This document shows, in pieces, positions 1 to 7,860 of a stretch of 64,000 nt of DNA. Numbering within the stretch: position 1 is the stretch's first letter; each line of letters starts with the position of its first letter. The notes beneath the pieces are model-generated. The model was given only the letters and a program-made list of their open reading frames with translations. It was not told where the DNA came from and ran no database searches. The DNA comes from JACVRX01 sp046726315 (GTDB lineage: Bacteria > Actinomycetota > Actinomycetes > Jiangellales > Jiangellaceae): positions 23,234 through 87,233 of the forward strand of contig JBKPAG010000034.1 in the NCBI GenBank assembly GCA_046726315.1, written 5' to 3'. A program made the translations under genes and the position numbers.

Positions 1-564
1 ATGTCACTGCGTGAGTGGGTGGCGCAGGGCGCCGAGCGGTTGGCCGGTGCACTTCGACGCGGGACGTCGGCGGACGGGCGCCCGCCAGGGGCCAGGGAGA
101 CCGAGGATCCGACGCTGTTTCGGCCCCTTGTGTACGGCGATCCCGCGCGGCTGCACATCTCCCCAACAGCGGTGGTTAACAACGCGCTGTTCAATCTGTC
201 GTCCGGTGAGATCACGGTGGGCGACTACGCCTTCTTCGGACATAACGTCTCGGTGCTCACCGGAACGCACGACTGGACCAGATTTGGCGCGGAGCGCCAG
301 GTCGCCGTGCCGAAGTCGGGGCGTGATGTCGTGATCGAGGAGGGCGTTTGGGTGTCCAGCAACGCGATAGTCGTCGCACCGTGCCGTATCGGCGCACACG
401 CGGTGGTGGGAGTGGGCTCGCTGGTGCTGGGTGATGTCGAGCCCTACACCGTGGTCGCCGGCAACCCGGCCCGGGTGCTGCGAACAATCCCCAGGCCCGG
501 CACGACCGATGCGCCGAAGCTGGACCCTGATGCCGGCACCGGCGGGACGGTGGCGGCGGGATGA
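1..564 (+). CDS. LbH-fold (hexapeptide repeat) O-acyltransferase
   Basis: Likely transfers an acetyl group from acetyl-CoA to a sugar during surface polysaccharide assembly. The 187-residue protein shows hexapeptide-repeat coils from about residue 50 to 155 (for example SSGEITVGDYAFFGHNVSV and VIEEGVWVSSNAIVV), a His in GTHDW of the kind that acts as catalytic base in this family, and the usual closing motif VVAGNPARVLR. Length matches WbbJ/Maa-type enzymes. The C-terminal ~25 residues are low-complexity. Its stop overlaps the next gene's start (ATGA), so the first three genes look co-transcribed. The ATG is the first base of the window, so the upstream RBS and a longer N-terminus cannot be judged. 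The acceptor is unknown. Confidence 0.85.
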   Translation: MSLREWVAQGAERLAGALRRGTSADGRPPGARETEDPTLFRPLVYGDPARLHISPTAVVNNALFNLSSGEITVGDYAFFGHNVSVLTGTHDWTRFGAERQVAVPKSGRDVVIEEGVWVSSNAIVVAPCRIGAHAVVGVGSLVLGDVEPYTVVAGNPARVLRTIPRPGTTDAPKLDPDAGTGGTVAAG

Positions 565-1424
565 CCTCGGCGGCGACCGACGCGCGGCGACTGTCGGATG
601 CTGAGCGCATCGTGGCGCTCGAGTCGCAGGTGCGGGATCTCACGGATGAGCTGGCCGACGCTTCGCAACGGGTGTCCGGACTCGAGTCAGAGCTGCATTC
701 GCTGCGCGCGAAAGTCGACGGCAGCGGGCCGCGCTTCGCCACGCTGTATGCCGACTTCATCGACCGCTTCCGTGGGACGACGGCCGAGGTCACCGCGAAG
801 CTCATGGGATACCTGCCGGACGTACGCCGTCTCGTCACTGCTGCCAGAGCCGACGCGGAGACCACCTGCGTGGTGGATGTGGGCACTGGGCGGGGGGAGT
901 GGCTGGCACTGCTGCGCGAAGCCGGTGTGCCCGCCTCGGGCGTCGACTCCAACCCCATCTTCGTCGACGCGGCACGAGCGCGTGGTCTCGATGTGGTCCA
1001 CGGCGACGCCGTTGGGCACCTTCACGACCTGCCGCCGGACTCCGTCGACATGGTCACCGCGTTCCATCTCATCGAGCACCTCGACGTGGAAGAAGTGCTC
1101 GCGCTGTTGGCTGCGGCCCGACACGCCCTGCGTCCCGGAGGCTGCGTACTGCTCGAGACCCCCAACCCGAGCAACCTTCGCATGGCGGCGTGCGACTTCT
1201 ACAACGACCCGACACACCGCTCGCCGCTGCCGCCCGCCCTGACCGAGTACCTGGTATCCGCTTCCGGTTTCGGTGAGGTAGAGGTGCGACACTTGCACCC
1301 CAACCAGTCGCTCCTCGAACCCGCCCACGCCGGCGTTTGCCAGCAGGTCGAGCAGCTGGTTTCGCAGACGCTGTACGGACCGCAGGACTACGCCGTCCTC
1401 GGCTACAAGCGGCCTGCGGACTGA
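561..1424 (+). CDS. Class I SAM-dependent methyltransferase with N-terminal coiled coil
   Basis: The 287-residue protein has an N-terminal heptad-rich helix (about residues 12-55, LESQVRDLTDEL) and a Rossmann methyltransferase domain. Motif I is VVDVGTGRGEWL near residue 95, a second motif is VTAFHLIEHLD, and the post-motif is ALRPGGCVLLETPNP. This coiled coil plus type-11 methyltransferase layout is common in O-antigen and exopolysaccharide clusters, where such enzymes methylate sugars or cap chains. It overlaps the acyltransferase by ATGA and is followed 8 bp later by a glycosyltransferase. Substrate not predictable. Family call firm, role inferred from neighbours. Confidence 0.85.
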   Translation: MTSAATDARRLSDAERIVALESQVRDLTDELADASQRVSGLESELHSLRAKVDGSGPRFATLYADFIDRFRGTTAEVTAKLMGYLPDVRRLVTAARADAETTCVVDVGTGRGEWLALLREAGVPASGVDSNPIFVDAARARGLDVVHGDAVGHLHDLPPDSVDMVTAFHLIEHLDVEEVLALLAAARHALRPGGCVLLETPNPSNLRMAACDFYNDPTHRSPLPPALTEYLVSASGFGEVEVRHLHPNQSLLEPAHAGVCQQVEQLVSQTLYGPQDYAVLGYKRPAD

Positions 1425-1432
1425 GCTACACC

Positions 1433-2584
1433 GTGCCGGGCGTGCGGCGGGTCCTTTACCTCGACGGGTACACCGTCCCGGCAGAACAGACCGGACCCAC
1501 CGGCGCACCGTCCAGCGATGCGATCGGCTACGGGATCACGGCCTCGACTGCCATCCGTACCGGCCTGCACGCCGTCGGGTTCGATGTCGTCCGTCCCGAG
1601 ATCGCCGTCGCCGGCGACAAGGACGAACGCGTTGCGCGGCTGCGGTGGCTGTTGTCGTCGTACGACGGTGTGCTCGACGCCCTGAGCACATCGTCGCCCG
1701 ACGCCATCTTCTGCTTTCACGCCTTTTCCGCGTTTCCGGTCGAGATGAGGCGCATGCTGCTCGACCTCGAGCTCGCATTGCCGTTGGTCGGCTATACGCA
1801 TGGCAGCCATTGGGATCCAACCGACACCTTTCGATTTCAGGTCTATCCCGGGATGGAACTGCTCGACCTGGCCAACCTGCACGTCCTGGACCGGGTCTTT
1901 CTGGTCTCGAACTATCTACGGGCAACGCTCTGGCGCACTATCTCTGCCTTCAATACTCCGCTGGCCCGATCATTGGACGCCAAATTCGAGGTCGTCGGTT
2001 TGCCGCTGGATGTCGAGCGCATCGACGCGAGCCGCACGGACGAGCGCTGGCCTCGCACGACAGTCGTCTTCAACCACGCCCCGGTGGCCAGCAAGAACCC
2101 GGAGTTGTTCGTACGGGTGATGCGCCGAATCCTGCCCCGCTACGACGTGCGGGTGCTGTTCACACGGCGCTTCCTGCCGACGCACGTCGGCGGGGCGGCG
2201 GTGGCGGCGCTGGCGGCGGACTTCGCGGAGCAGGTGACCCTGGGGAACGACCTGTCGCTGCCGGACTATTACCGAGCGCTGTGGATGGCTGAGTTGCAGG
2301 TATCGACCGCGACACACGAGAGCCTCGGGATCTCGACGCTCGAGGCGATGTATACCGGCAACTGTTGCATTCTGCCGCGCCTCGGCGGCTATCCGGAGAT
2401 CACCGGAGAGCATCCGGACGTGCTGTACGACCTGGGAGAGGGTCAGCTGGAGGAGCGCCTGACCTACTTCCTGGCGCATCCCGACCGGCGGCTGGCCGTC
2501 GCCGCCGAACTGCAACGGGCCGCCGCCCGCTACAGCCCCGCCGTTGTCGTGCAGCGGATCGCCGACGTGTTGGACGGCCTCTGA
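1433..2584 (+). CDS. GT-B glycosyltransferase (group 1-like)
   Basis: Predicted glycosyltransferase of about 383 residues. The C-terminal half carries the GT-B sugar-nucleotide signature: an E-x7-E motif in HESLGISTLEAMYTGNCC, followed by PRLGGYPEI and a C-terminal helix with YSPAVVVQRI. The N-terminus starts with the usual first beta strand (RRVLYLDGYTVP). The frame is open further upstream, but the preceding gene ends at 1424, so GTG 1433 (or GTG 1442) is the sensible start. The ESLGISTLEAMY and YPEI region also resembles tRNA-queuosine mannosyltransferases, but the neighbouring acyl- and methyltransferase genes favour polysaccharide synthesis. Donor and acceptor unknown. Confidence 0.8.
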   Translation: MPGVRRVLYLDGYTVPAEQTGPTGAPSSDAIGYGITASTAIRTGLHAVGFDVVRPEIAVAGDKDERVARLRWLLSSYDGVLDALSTSSPDAIFCFHAFSAFPVEMRRMLLDLELALPLVGYTHGSHWDPTDTFRFQVYPGMELLDLANLHVLDRVFLVSNYLRATLWRTISAFNTPLARSLDAKFEVVGLPLDVERIDASRTDERWPRTTVVFNHAPVASKNPELFVRVMRRILPRYDVRVLFTRRFLPTHVGGAAVAALAADFAEQVTLGNDLSLPDYYRALWMAELQVSTATHESLGISTLEAMYTGNCCILPRLGGYPEITGEHPDVLYDLGEGQLEERLTYFLAHPDRRLAVAAELQRAAARYSPAVVVQRIADVLDGL

Positions 2585-2643
2585 CGCATGGTGCAGCCGA
2601 CGATCCCGGTGTACCGCCGGTTCGTCGTCCGTAGCGCTAGCGG

Positions 2644-4320
2644 TCAGCGGACCATCGTGCTGCGCAACGACATCGACGAGGTGCGATCCAACAAGGCGCG
2701 GGCGTCCAGTCCTGTCGCCGTCCGCCCGGCGGCGGCCCGTGTCAGCACGGCCTCGCGGAGCTGGTCGTCCTCGCCGAGCCGGTAGACCAGCTCACTGACG
2801 GCGAGCGGCGGCAACTCGTTGACCCGGCCGGGGTCGATGCCGAGCAGCTCGCCGACCACCGAGCGGACTTCGTCGTCGGTCAGCTCGGCGAGGGCTGCCC
2901 TGAGCCGGGGGACCGGCAGCTGCGCGGCGTCCAACACTGCTTCGGGCGGGGCGGTGTCAGGCAGATCCGGCAAGCCGGCCTGGAGCAGGGCGACGGCGTC
3001 GACGATGCCGACGCCGTACTTGCGTTGCCAGCCGTTGCTGATCCAGCCGGGCGGTACCCGGCGTCCCTGAGTGCGCAGTAACGCCAGGAACGCATCCTGG
3101 ACCTTCGCCCTGCCGTACCGCTCGCGGATGCGTTGGAGGCCGTGGTGTGCCAGCCACAGCGCAGCGACGCCGGCCAGCATCGCGACCGCGTATGAGGTGC
3201 CGTCGCTGCGCGATACGACGAATCCGGGCGGCGTGGTCTTCACGATGACCCGTGCCGCCCAGACACTCTCGCCGGGCGCGGAGATGTCGACCGCTTCGCC
3301 GCGTGACGAGTCGGGCCAGGGCTTGCTGTCGCAATTGGTAGCCGCCACGGCGAGACACTCGGGATACGACGCCGGTGCGACGACGAACGTGACCTTGTTG
3401 CCGGCCGCTGCCATCACGATCATGCCGTCTGCAACGGCCGCGCGGATCGCCTCCTGCAGTCCGATGAATCCTCTCCCACCGAGGGACATCGAGATGATGT
3501 TGCAGCCGCGTTCGCGGGCCAGGTTGACCGCTCGCGCGACGTCGCTGTCCAGCACCTGGACCACGCTCTTGATGGCCCGGAAAGGGACGAGGGTCGCCAG
3601 AGGTGCGACGCCGCTGATCACGCCCTGCTCGCGGCCGGCGATGACGCTGCCCGTCGACGTGCCGTGGCCAGGTGACTCCAGCACGGCAAAGAACGCGCGC
3701 CGCAACGGATCACGGGCGTCGGCATCATCATCGATGACGTCGAAGTCCGAGGCCAGGTCGAGCGCAGCAGTTTCCAGCTCGGGATGGTCGCTGTAGCCCG
3801 TGTCAATATGTCCGATGCGGATGCCCTCGCCGCGGCTGTGACCGCCGGACTCGGCCGGCAGTGCCCACGCTTCGCGGGCCCGCACATTGTCCAGAGCCCA
3901 CGTCTTTGCCCGCGAGCATGGCAGGTCCTGGCGGTCGTCGTCTGAGGCCTCGGCCAGCGGTGTGGTCGTGACGACGGTGCGAGTGTCGGGACCAAACGCG
4001 GTCGATGGGACGTCCGGCTCGACCACCAGGTCCGCTTCGCGCGCAAGCCTGGTCGCCATGTCATATGCAACACGGCTCTGGTCGTATGCCGGCACCCACG
4101 GGATCGCCCCGCTCACCACCCACCAGCGCCTGAGCTCGACCGGCCGCGCGTTCCCGAACATCCGCTCGAGGCCCCAGGCGCCGCCCGCCACGTCTACTCG
4201 CCCAAGCTGCCGATACAAGGCCTGACGCAGATAGCGCTCGGACTCGGCCTTCCGAGTCATACCTGCAGGCAGCTTGACAAGTAACCGAACCCAGCCCTGC
4301 GACGGATCCCGTCTAGCCAT
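2644..4320 (-). CDS. S8 family serine peptidase (subtilase) without signal peptide
   Basis: Subtilisin-like protease of 558 residues with the full catalytic set: Asp173 in IGHIDTGYSDH, His219 in SPGHGTSTGS, oxyanion Asn308 in MAAAGN and Ser376 in DGTSYAVAMLAG. The N-terminal ~165 residues match no domain I recognise, and about 130 residues follow the peptidase domain. There is no signal peptide or membrane anchor, so it is probably cytoplasmic, unlike secreted subtilisins and mycosins. The frame stays open far upstream, but ATG 4320 is preceded by an AGGGGAG ribosome binding site and the upstream part belongs to a decayed flavoprotein gene. Convergent with the glycosyltransferase. Compare the second cytoplasmic subtilase at 46628-47974. 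Confidence 0.85.
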   Translation of the reverse strand: MARRDPSQGWVRLLVKLPAGMTRKAESERYLRQALYRQLGRVDVAGGAWGLERMFGNARPVELRRWWVVSGAIPWVPAYDQSRVAYDMATRLAREADLVVEPDVPSTAFGPDTRTVVTTTPLAEASDDDRQDLPCSRAKTWALDNVRAREAWALPAESGGHSRGEGIRIGHIDTGYSDHPELETAALDLASDFDVIDDDADARDPLRRAFFAVLESPGHGTSTGSVIAGREQGVISGVAPLATLVPFRAIKSVVQVLDSDVARAVNLARERGCNIISMSLGGRGFIGLQEAIRAAVADGMIVMAAAGNKVTFVVAPASYPECLAVAATNCDSKPWPDSSRGEAVDISAPGESVWAARVIVKTTPPGFVVSRSDGTSYAVAMLAGVAALWLAHHGLQRIRERYGRAKVQDAFLALLRTQGRRVPPGWISNGWQRKYGVGIVDAVALLQAGLPDLPDTAPPEAVLDAAQLPVPRLRAALAELTDDEVRSVVGELLGIDPGRVNELPPLAVSELVYRLGEDDQLREAVLTRAAAGRTATGLDARALLDRTSSMSLRSTMVR

Positions 4321-4367
4321 CTGCTCCCCTTGGCGAGTGAACCGCCCCAAGTTTTCCACGCGTTGGT

Positions 4368-4845
4368 TCAGCTGCCGAACCAGCGCCGGCGCCGGGCGGC
4401 GGCGAATTGGTCCTTCTCGGCGGCCAGTTCTCGTGATGGCGGGAGGAACGGCGCGGTGGGTGATGGTCGGGACAGGAAGTCGGCGTCGACCTTGCCGACG
4501 AGCCCTGCGCCGAACTCGATGTAGCACGACCCCGTGCCGTCGTAGGGAGTTATCGCTCCGGAACCGTGCAGCTTTGCGGCGATGTCGTCGGCGACGGCGC
4601 GGGCCGCGGTCTCGAGAACACGCCTGCCCGGGGAACTGGCGCGTCGGCGCAATCGCCGAGGGCATACACGTTCGGGAAGCGGGTGGCGAGGTTGCCGGGA
4701 TCTCCAGCTTGGAGAACCCGAAGATGTACGAATCGTTCTGATCGACCAGGGTGACGTGCACCTGGTCGCCCAACGACTCGGACAGGCGGGTTACCAGTTC
4801 CAGCCCTCCGAAACCGGCACCCAGGACCAACACCTGCTGCGTCAC
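4368..4845 (-). pseudogene. Remnant of an FAD/NAD(P)-dependent oxidoreductase (SQR/NDH-2-like)
   Basis: From GTG 4845 one frame reads a perfect flavoprotein start (VTQQVLVLGAGFGGLE, dinucleotide-binding GxGxxG) continuing to about position 4705 (SYIFGFSKLEI). A second frame then reads NLATRFPNVYALGDCADAP, the conserved C-terminal FAD motif of the same family. A third frame reads ETAARAVADDIAAKLHG and on to a C-terminal tail ending at 4368. Only about 150 of the expected ~400 residues remain. The middle (about 220 residues or more) is deleted and at least two frame changes follow. This is a dead gene of the sulfide:quinone or NADH dehydrogenase-like type. It ends 48 bp before the subtilase start, so its old promoter may now serve the subtilase. 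Confidence 0.85.
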
Positions 4846-5003
4846 CGCAACAGCATGTCGCGGTGCCCGGCTGCGCGCACAAACAATCCGTCCGGGTCGA
4901 ACGTTTGCCACCGTGCACGCTCGCAACGTGCCTCGTGACTTGTGGCAGGGCACCTCGCTCCAGTAGGACTGTCCCGACAATGCAGTCTGACGAGGAGGAT
5001 CGG

Positions 5004-5231
5004 ATGAGCGTTTACCGGGTGACCGATGTCATTGGCACCAGTGCGGAGTCCTGGGAGGACGCCGCCACGGTTGCGATCACGACGGCCGGCCACACGATCC
5101 GCGACCTGAGGGTCGCCGAGGTCGTGGCACAGGACATCCACTTGGCCGAGGACGGCGGCGTCACCTATCGCACGAAGCTCCGGCTCTCGTTCAAGTATGA
5201 GGTCGGCGAACAGGCCAGCACAGGGGCGTAG
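5004..5231 (+). CDS. Dodecin family flavin-binding protein
   Basis: Small (75 residues) dodecin, a protein that assembles as a hollow dodecamer and stores or buffers flavins. Typical features are the N-terminal strand VYRVTDVIGTSAESWEDAA, the helix, the strand IRDLRVAEVVAQDIHL and the closing strand YRTKLRLSFKYE. The ATG at 5004 has a strong GAGGAGG site at 4992-4998. Frames upstream are open but not dodecin-like. It is a monocistronic-looking gene next to the decayed flavoprotein gene, which may be coincidence. Confidence 0.93.
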   Translation: MSVYRVTDVIGTSAESWEDAATVAITTAGHTIRDLRVAEVVAQDIHLAEDGGVTYRTKLRLSFKYEVGEQASTGA

Positions 5232-5301
5232 GCACACCCGGACATCGTCTTCTGCCTAGTTTCCTCTTCCCATCGGGTGATCACGACGGCGATGCTGAGC
5301 C

Positions 5302-5658
5302 ATGGCCATCGGTAGCCGGGCGAGCATCAACACCGATCGAGCCGCGCGGTACGGGAAGCAGCTGTCGGCGCATCTTGGCCACAAGCGGAGGACAACGTGG
5401 CAGGACGAGGCGCAGTCCGGCGAAATCACGTTCGATACCGGTCGAGCAATGCTGTCCGCGACCTCGTCGCGGCTCGACCTGGTCATCGAGTTGGATCCGT
5501 CCGTCGCTGCCGCGGATGCCGTCGCCGAGCTTGCCTATATCGAGGACGTCGTCGGTCGGCATCTCGCGCGGTTCGGCGCGCGCAACGAGCTTGTCGTCGC
5601 CTGGGTGAGATCGGACGGCTCACCCGGACAGGTCTACGGCCAGGGGACCCCGGGGTAG
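5302..5658 (+). CDS. DUF2218 family protein
   Basis: 118 residues matching the DUF2218 pattern: an N-terminal RASINTDRAARYGKQLSAHL segment, a HK pair (GHKRRTTW), a central FDTGRAMLSATSSRLDLVIE and a C-terminal HLARFGARNELVVAW. Family members are small cytoplasmic proteins, often encoded near metal-uptake or siderophore-interacting genes, without a proven function. None of those partners is adjacent here. The C-terminal ~12 residues (GQVYGQGTPG) are extra. Start ATG 5302 has only a weak upstream purine stretch. Confidence 0.8.
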   Translation: MAIGSRASINTDRAARYGKQLSAHLGHKRRTTWQDEAQSGEITFDTGRAMLSATSSRLDLVIELDPSVAAADAVAELAYIEDVVGRHLARFGARNELVVAWVRSDGSPGQVYGQGTPG

Positions 5659-5707
5659 GCCCGCTGACGCCGTCGACCAGAGTCTCCAAGCCGGGGAGAA
5701 TGCCGGG

Positions 5708-6058
5708 ATGGCCAAGTATTCGGTCAACGACGCCGCGGTGGCTCGTGCACGGCAGCTGATAGACACCCGCCAGTACGTCCTCAGCAGCGACTGGGGAGAG
5801 GTGCAGCCCCGTGCTGACGACGAAAACATCTACTTGAAGTCGCACTCGTGGGACGAGTACGCCCAATGGCATCTCGGGCTAACCGAGGGATCGACGGACC
5901 AGACCAAAGCACGGTATGCCTTCGTCTACGGCGACTTCCGCCGCATCCACCGCATGGGACTGATCGCGTGCGTTTACCGAGCGATGGAGTGGCGCCACAA
6001 GGACGTCGAGTTAGCCGCCTATGAGCTCCTGCAGCACCTCGACCGGACCAGCGGTTGA
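5708..6058 (+). CDS. Conserved hypothetical protein
   Basis: 116 residues, soluble, no signal peptide and no family I can name. It is rich in aromatic and charged residues (SSDWGEVQPRADDENIYL, SWDEYAQWHLG, YGDFRRIHRMGLIACVYRAM) and looks like a compact alpha/beta protein. Coding potential is supported by a plausible ATG start and by the length of the uninterrupted frame. It follows the DUF2218 gene after 49 bp on the same strand, so the two may share a transcript. No function is proposed. Confidence 0.65.
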   Translation: MAKYSVNDAAVARARQLIDTRQYVLSSDWGEVQPRADDENIYLKSHSWDEYAQWHLGLTEGSTDQTKARYAFVYGDFRRIHRMGLIACVYRAMEWRHKDVELAAYELLQHLDRTSG

Positions 6059-6135
6059 ACCGTTCGCTATTTCCAGCGACCTGGACGGCGCATCGCCCTC
6101 GGCAAGTGGACGAAACCGCACCGCCGGCCACCTGA

Positions 6136-6702
6136 TCAGGACGTGACGGGCCCCGACTCGTCACTTGCGGCGGCCTGCCGTTCTCTACCTAACCGAACTA
6201 CTCCGAGCAATGCCCGAATGCCGAGACCGAGGATCAGCAGGTCGAGGATCATCTGCACGGTCACAATCGACCGCGCGATCTGGCTGGTTGCGGTGATGTC
6301 ACCGAACCCTACGGTGGCGAACGTCGTTACCGTGAAATAGAGCGCGTCGGTTCGCGTCATGGTCTGGCTGAAGTTCCCCGAGCCGCCGCCTGACATCAAG
6401 AAGTAGGTCGATGCAAAGATCAGCAGGAACAGCGGTGCGGCGACCGCCAGCGCCACCGCGGCACGGATACCGGGATATCTCGACCTGAGTATCGAGCGGA
6501 TCTGCCAGATGACCACTCCTGAAAAGATGATCAGGCTGACGATGAGTCGAACGACCGCCGACATCTGCAACCGCTCGTCCAACGGCAGCACGTAGTACAG
6601 GGCCACCAGCACGACGGTTGTCAGCGATGCACGGAACAAGCCGGCAACAATCAGCCGACGGTGCCTTCTCGAATCCAGATCGCTTGCCACCGTCCCCGCC
6701 AT
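6136..6702 (-). CDS. Two-pore-helix potassium channel (ion_trans_2 type)
   Basis: 188-residue membrane protein with about four transmembrane helices (near residues 18-40, 48-68, 80-104 and 140-165). Between the last two lies a pore loop with the selectivity filter TFATVGFGD, the canonical K+ filter TVGFGD preceded by a pore helix (DALYFTVTT). There is no RCK/TrkA_N regulatory domain; the C-terminus is short and polar. The ATG at 6702 has an AGAGGGA site. The gene is isolated and convergent with the preceding small gene. Confidence 0.9.
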   Translation of the reverse strand: MAGTVASDLDSRRHRRLIVAGLFRASLTTVVLVALYYVLPLDERLQMSAVVRLIVSLIIFSGVVIWQIRSILRSRYPGIRAAVALAVAAPLFLLIFASTYFLMSGGGSGNFSQTMTRTDALYFTVTTFATVGFGDITATSQIARSIVTVQMILDLLILGLGIRALLGVVRLGRERQAAASDESGPVTS

Positions 6703-6855
6703 TACGTCCCTCTTCGTAGCTTCCCTCAGCTTCCGGCCAAGGTCCGTCCGACGTCCGTCAGCGGCTCACCCTAGGGCCGGCCGGTGATCGCCGGGCTGCG
6801 CCACCCGCTCCGGGTGTCCGTCGCATGCGAGCATGAGGTCTGTCGAGCGGGGTAG

Positions 6856-7848
6856 GTGAGCCACGTGAGCCGTTCGCAACAGACGGTGCCAGGCGTAGAA
6901 GCCAATCGCCCGAGCGAGATACCTCGGCGTGGTTGGATCCAGATCCTCAAGCGCGCTTGGAAAGAGGCGAAGCAGGACCAGGTCCCGCTGATCTCCGCCG
7001 GTGTCGCGTTCTACGCATTTCTCGCGATCGTGCCGACAATGATCGCCGTCGTCATGACCTACGGGTTGGTGAGCGATCACCCGGACGACGTCGCCAAGCA
7101 GCTGGAGTCGTTCGGCACCGCCCTACCGACCGAGGCCGAACGGTTGCTCAACGACCAGCTGGTCGCGCTGGCGACGACCCCCGAACGCTCGCTGGGCACC
7201 GGTCTCGTCATCGCACTCGGCTTTGCCCTGTGGAGCGCGTCCAGCGGCATCGGCAACCTGATCAAGGCGGTCAACTTCGCCTACGACGAAGGGGAACTGC
7301 GCGGTTTCGTCCGGCACAGGGCTCTCGCGTTGGGCTTCACCCTGGGCGCGATCGCGTTCATGGTCCTGGCCGTTGGTCTCGTCGCTGCGGTGCCGGCGGT
7401 GCTGAACGCGCTGGACTTGCCCGGATGGGCCCAGGCGGGTGTCGAGTCTGCGCGGTGGCTCGGCCTCGTGATCGTGGTCATGCTTGCCCTCGACGTGCTG
7501 TACCGGTGGGCCCCGAATCGCGAGGCCGCGAAGTTTCGCTGGGTGTCGGTGGGTGCCGTGGTCGCCACCGCGCTGTGGGTCCTGGCGTCGATCGGGTTCT
7601 CGATCTACGTCGACAACTTCGGCTCGTATAGCAAGATCTACGGCTCGCTCGCCGGAGTCATCATTCTGCTCCTCTGGCTGTGGCTGGCGGCATACGCAAC
7701 CCTGCTCGGCGCCGAGATCAATGCCGAGATGGAACGGCAGACGATCAAGGACACCACGAATGGTGAGCCTAAGCCGTTGGGCCAGGTTGAGGCGGTCACG
7801 GCCGACTCGATCCAGGGCGACAGGGCGACCGCCGACGAGCGAGACTGA
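6856..7848 (+). CDS. YihY/BrkB family inner-membrane protein
   Basis: 330 residues with the six-helix YihY core. Diagnostic pieces are an N-terminal amphipathic part (ILKRAWKEAKQDQVPLISAG), the AFYAFLAIVPTMIAVVMTYG helix, ALWSASSGIGNLIKAVNFAYD, and the terminal pair ending LLLWLWLAAYATLLGAEINAE. Members were once misnamed ribonuclease BN; a transport or envelope role is suspected but unproven. GTG 6856 is taken as start; GTG 6865 is an alternative. The C-terminal ~35 residues are hydrophilic. It runs convergently into the YdeP-like gene. Confidence 0.88.
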   Translation: MSHVSRSQQTVPGVEANRPSEIPRRGWIQILKRAWKEAKQDQVPLISAGVAFYAFLAIVPTMIAVVMTYGLVSDHPDDVAKQLESFGTALPTEAERLLNDQLVALATTPERSLGTGLVIALGFALWSASSGIGNLIKAVNFAYDEGELRGFVRHRALALGFTLGAIAFMVLAVGLVAAVPAVLNALDLPGWAQAGVESARWLGLVIVVMLALDVLYRWAPNREAAKFRWVSVGAVVATALWVLASIGFSIYVDNFGSYSKIYGSLAGVIILLLWLWLAAYATLLGAEINAEMERQTIKDTTNGEPKPLGQVEAVTADSIQGDRATADERD

Positions 7849-7860
7849 CTCGCGGACGGA

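Noticed and set aside
2588..2785. 65-residue plus-strand frame after the glycosyltransferase
   Set aside because: All but the first ~56 bp lie antisense inside the subtilase 3' end, and the C-terminus is Ser/Arg/Ala low-complexity typical of shadow frames.
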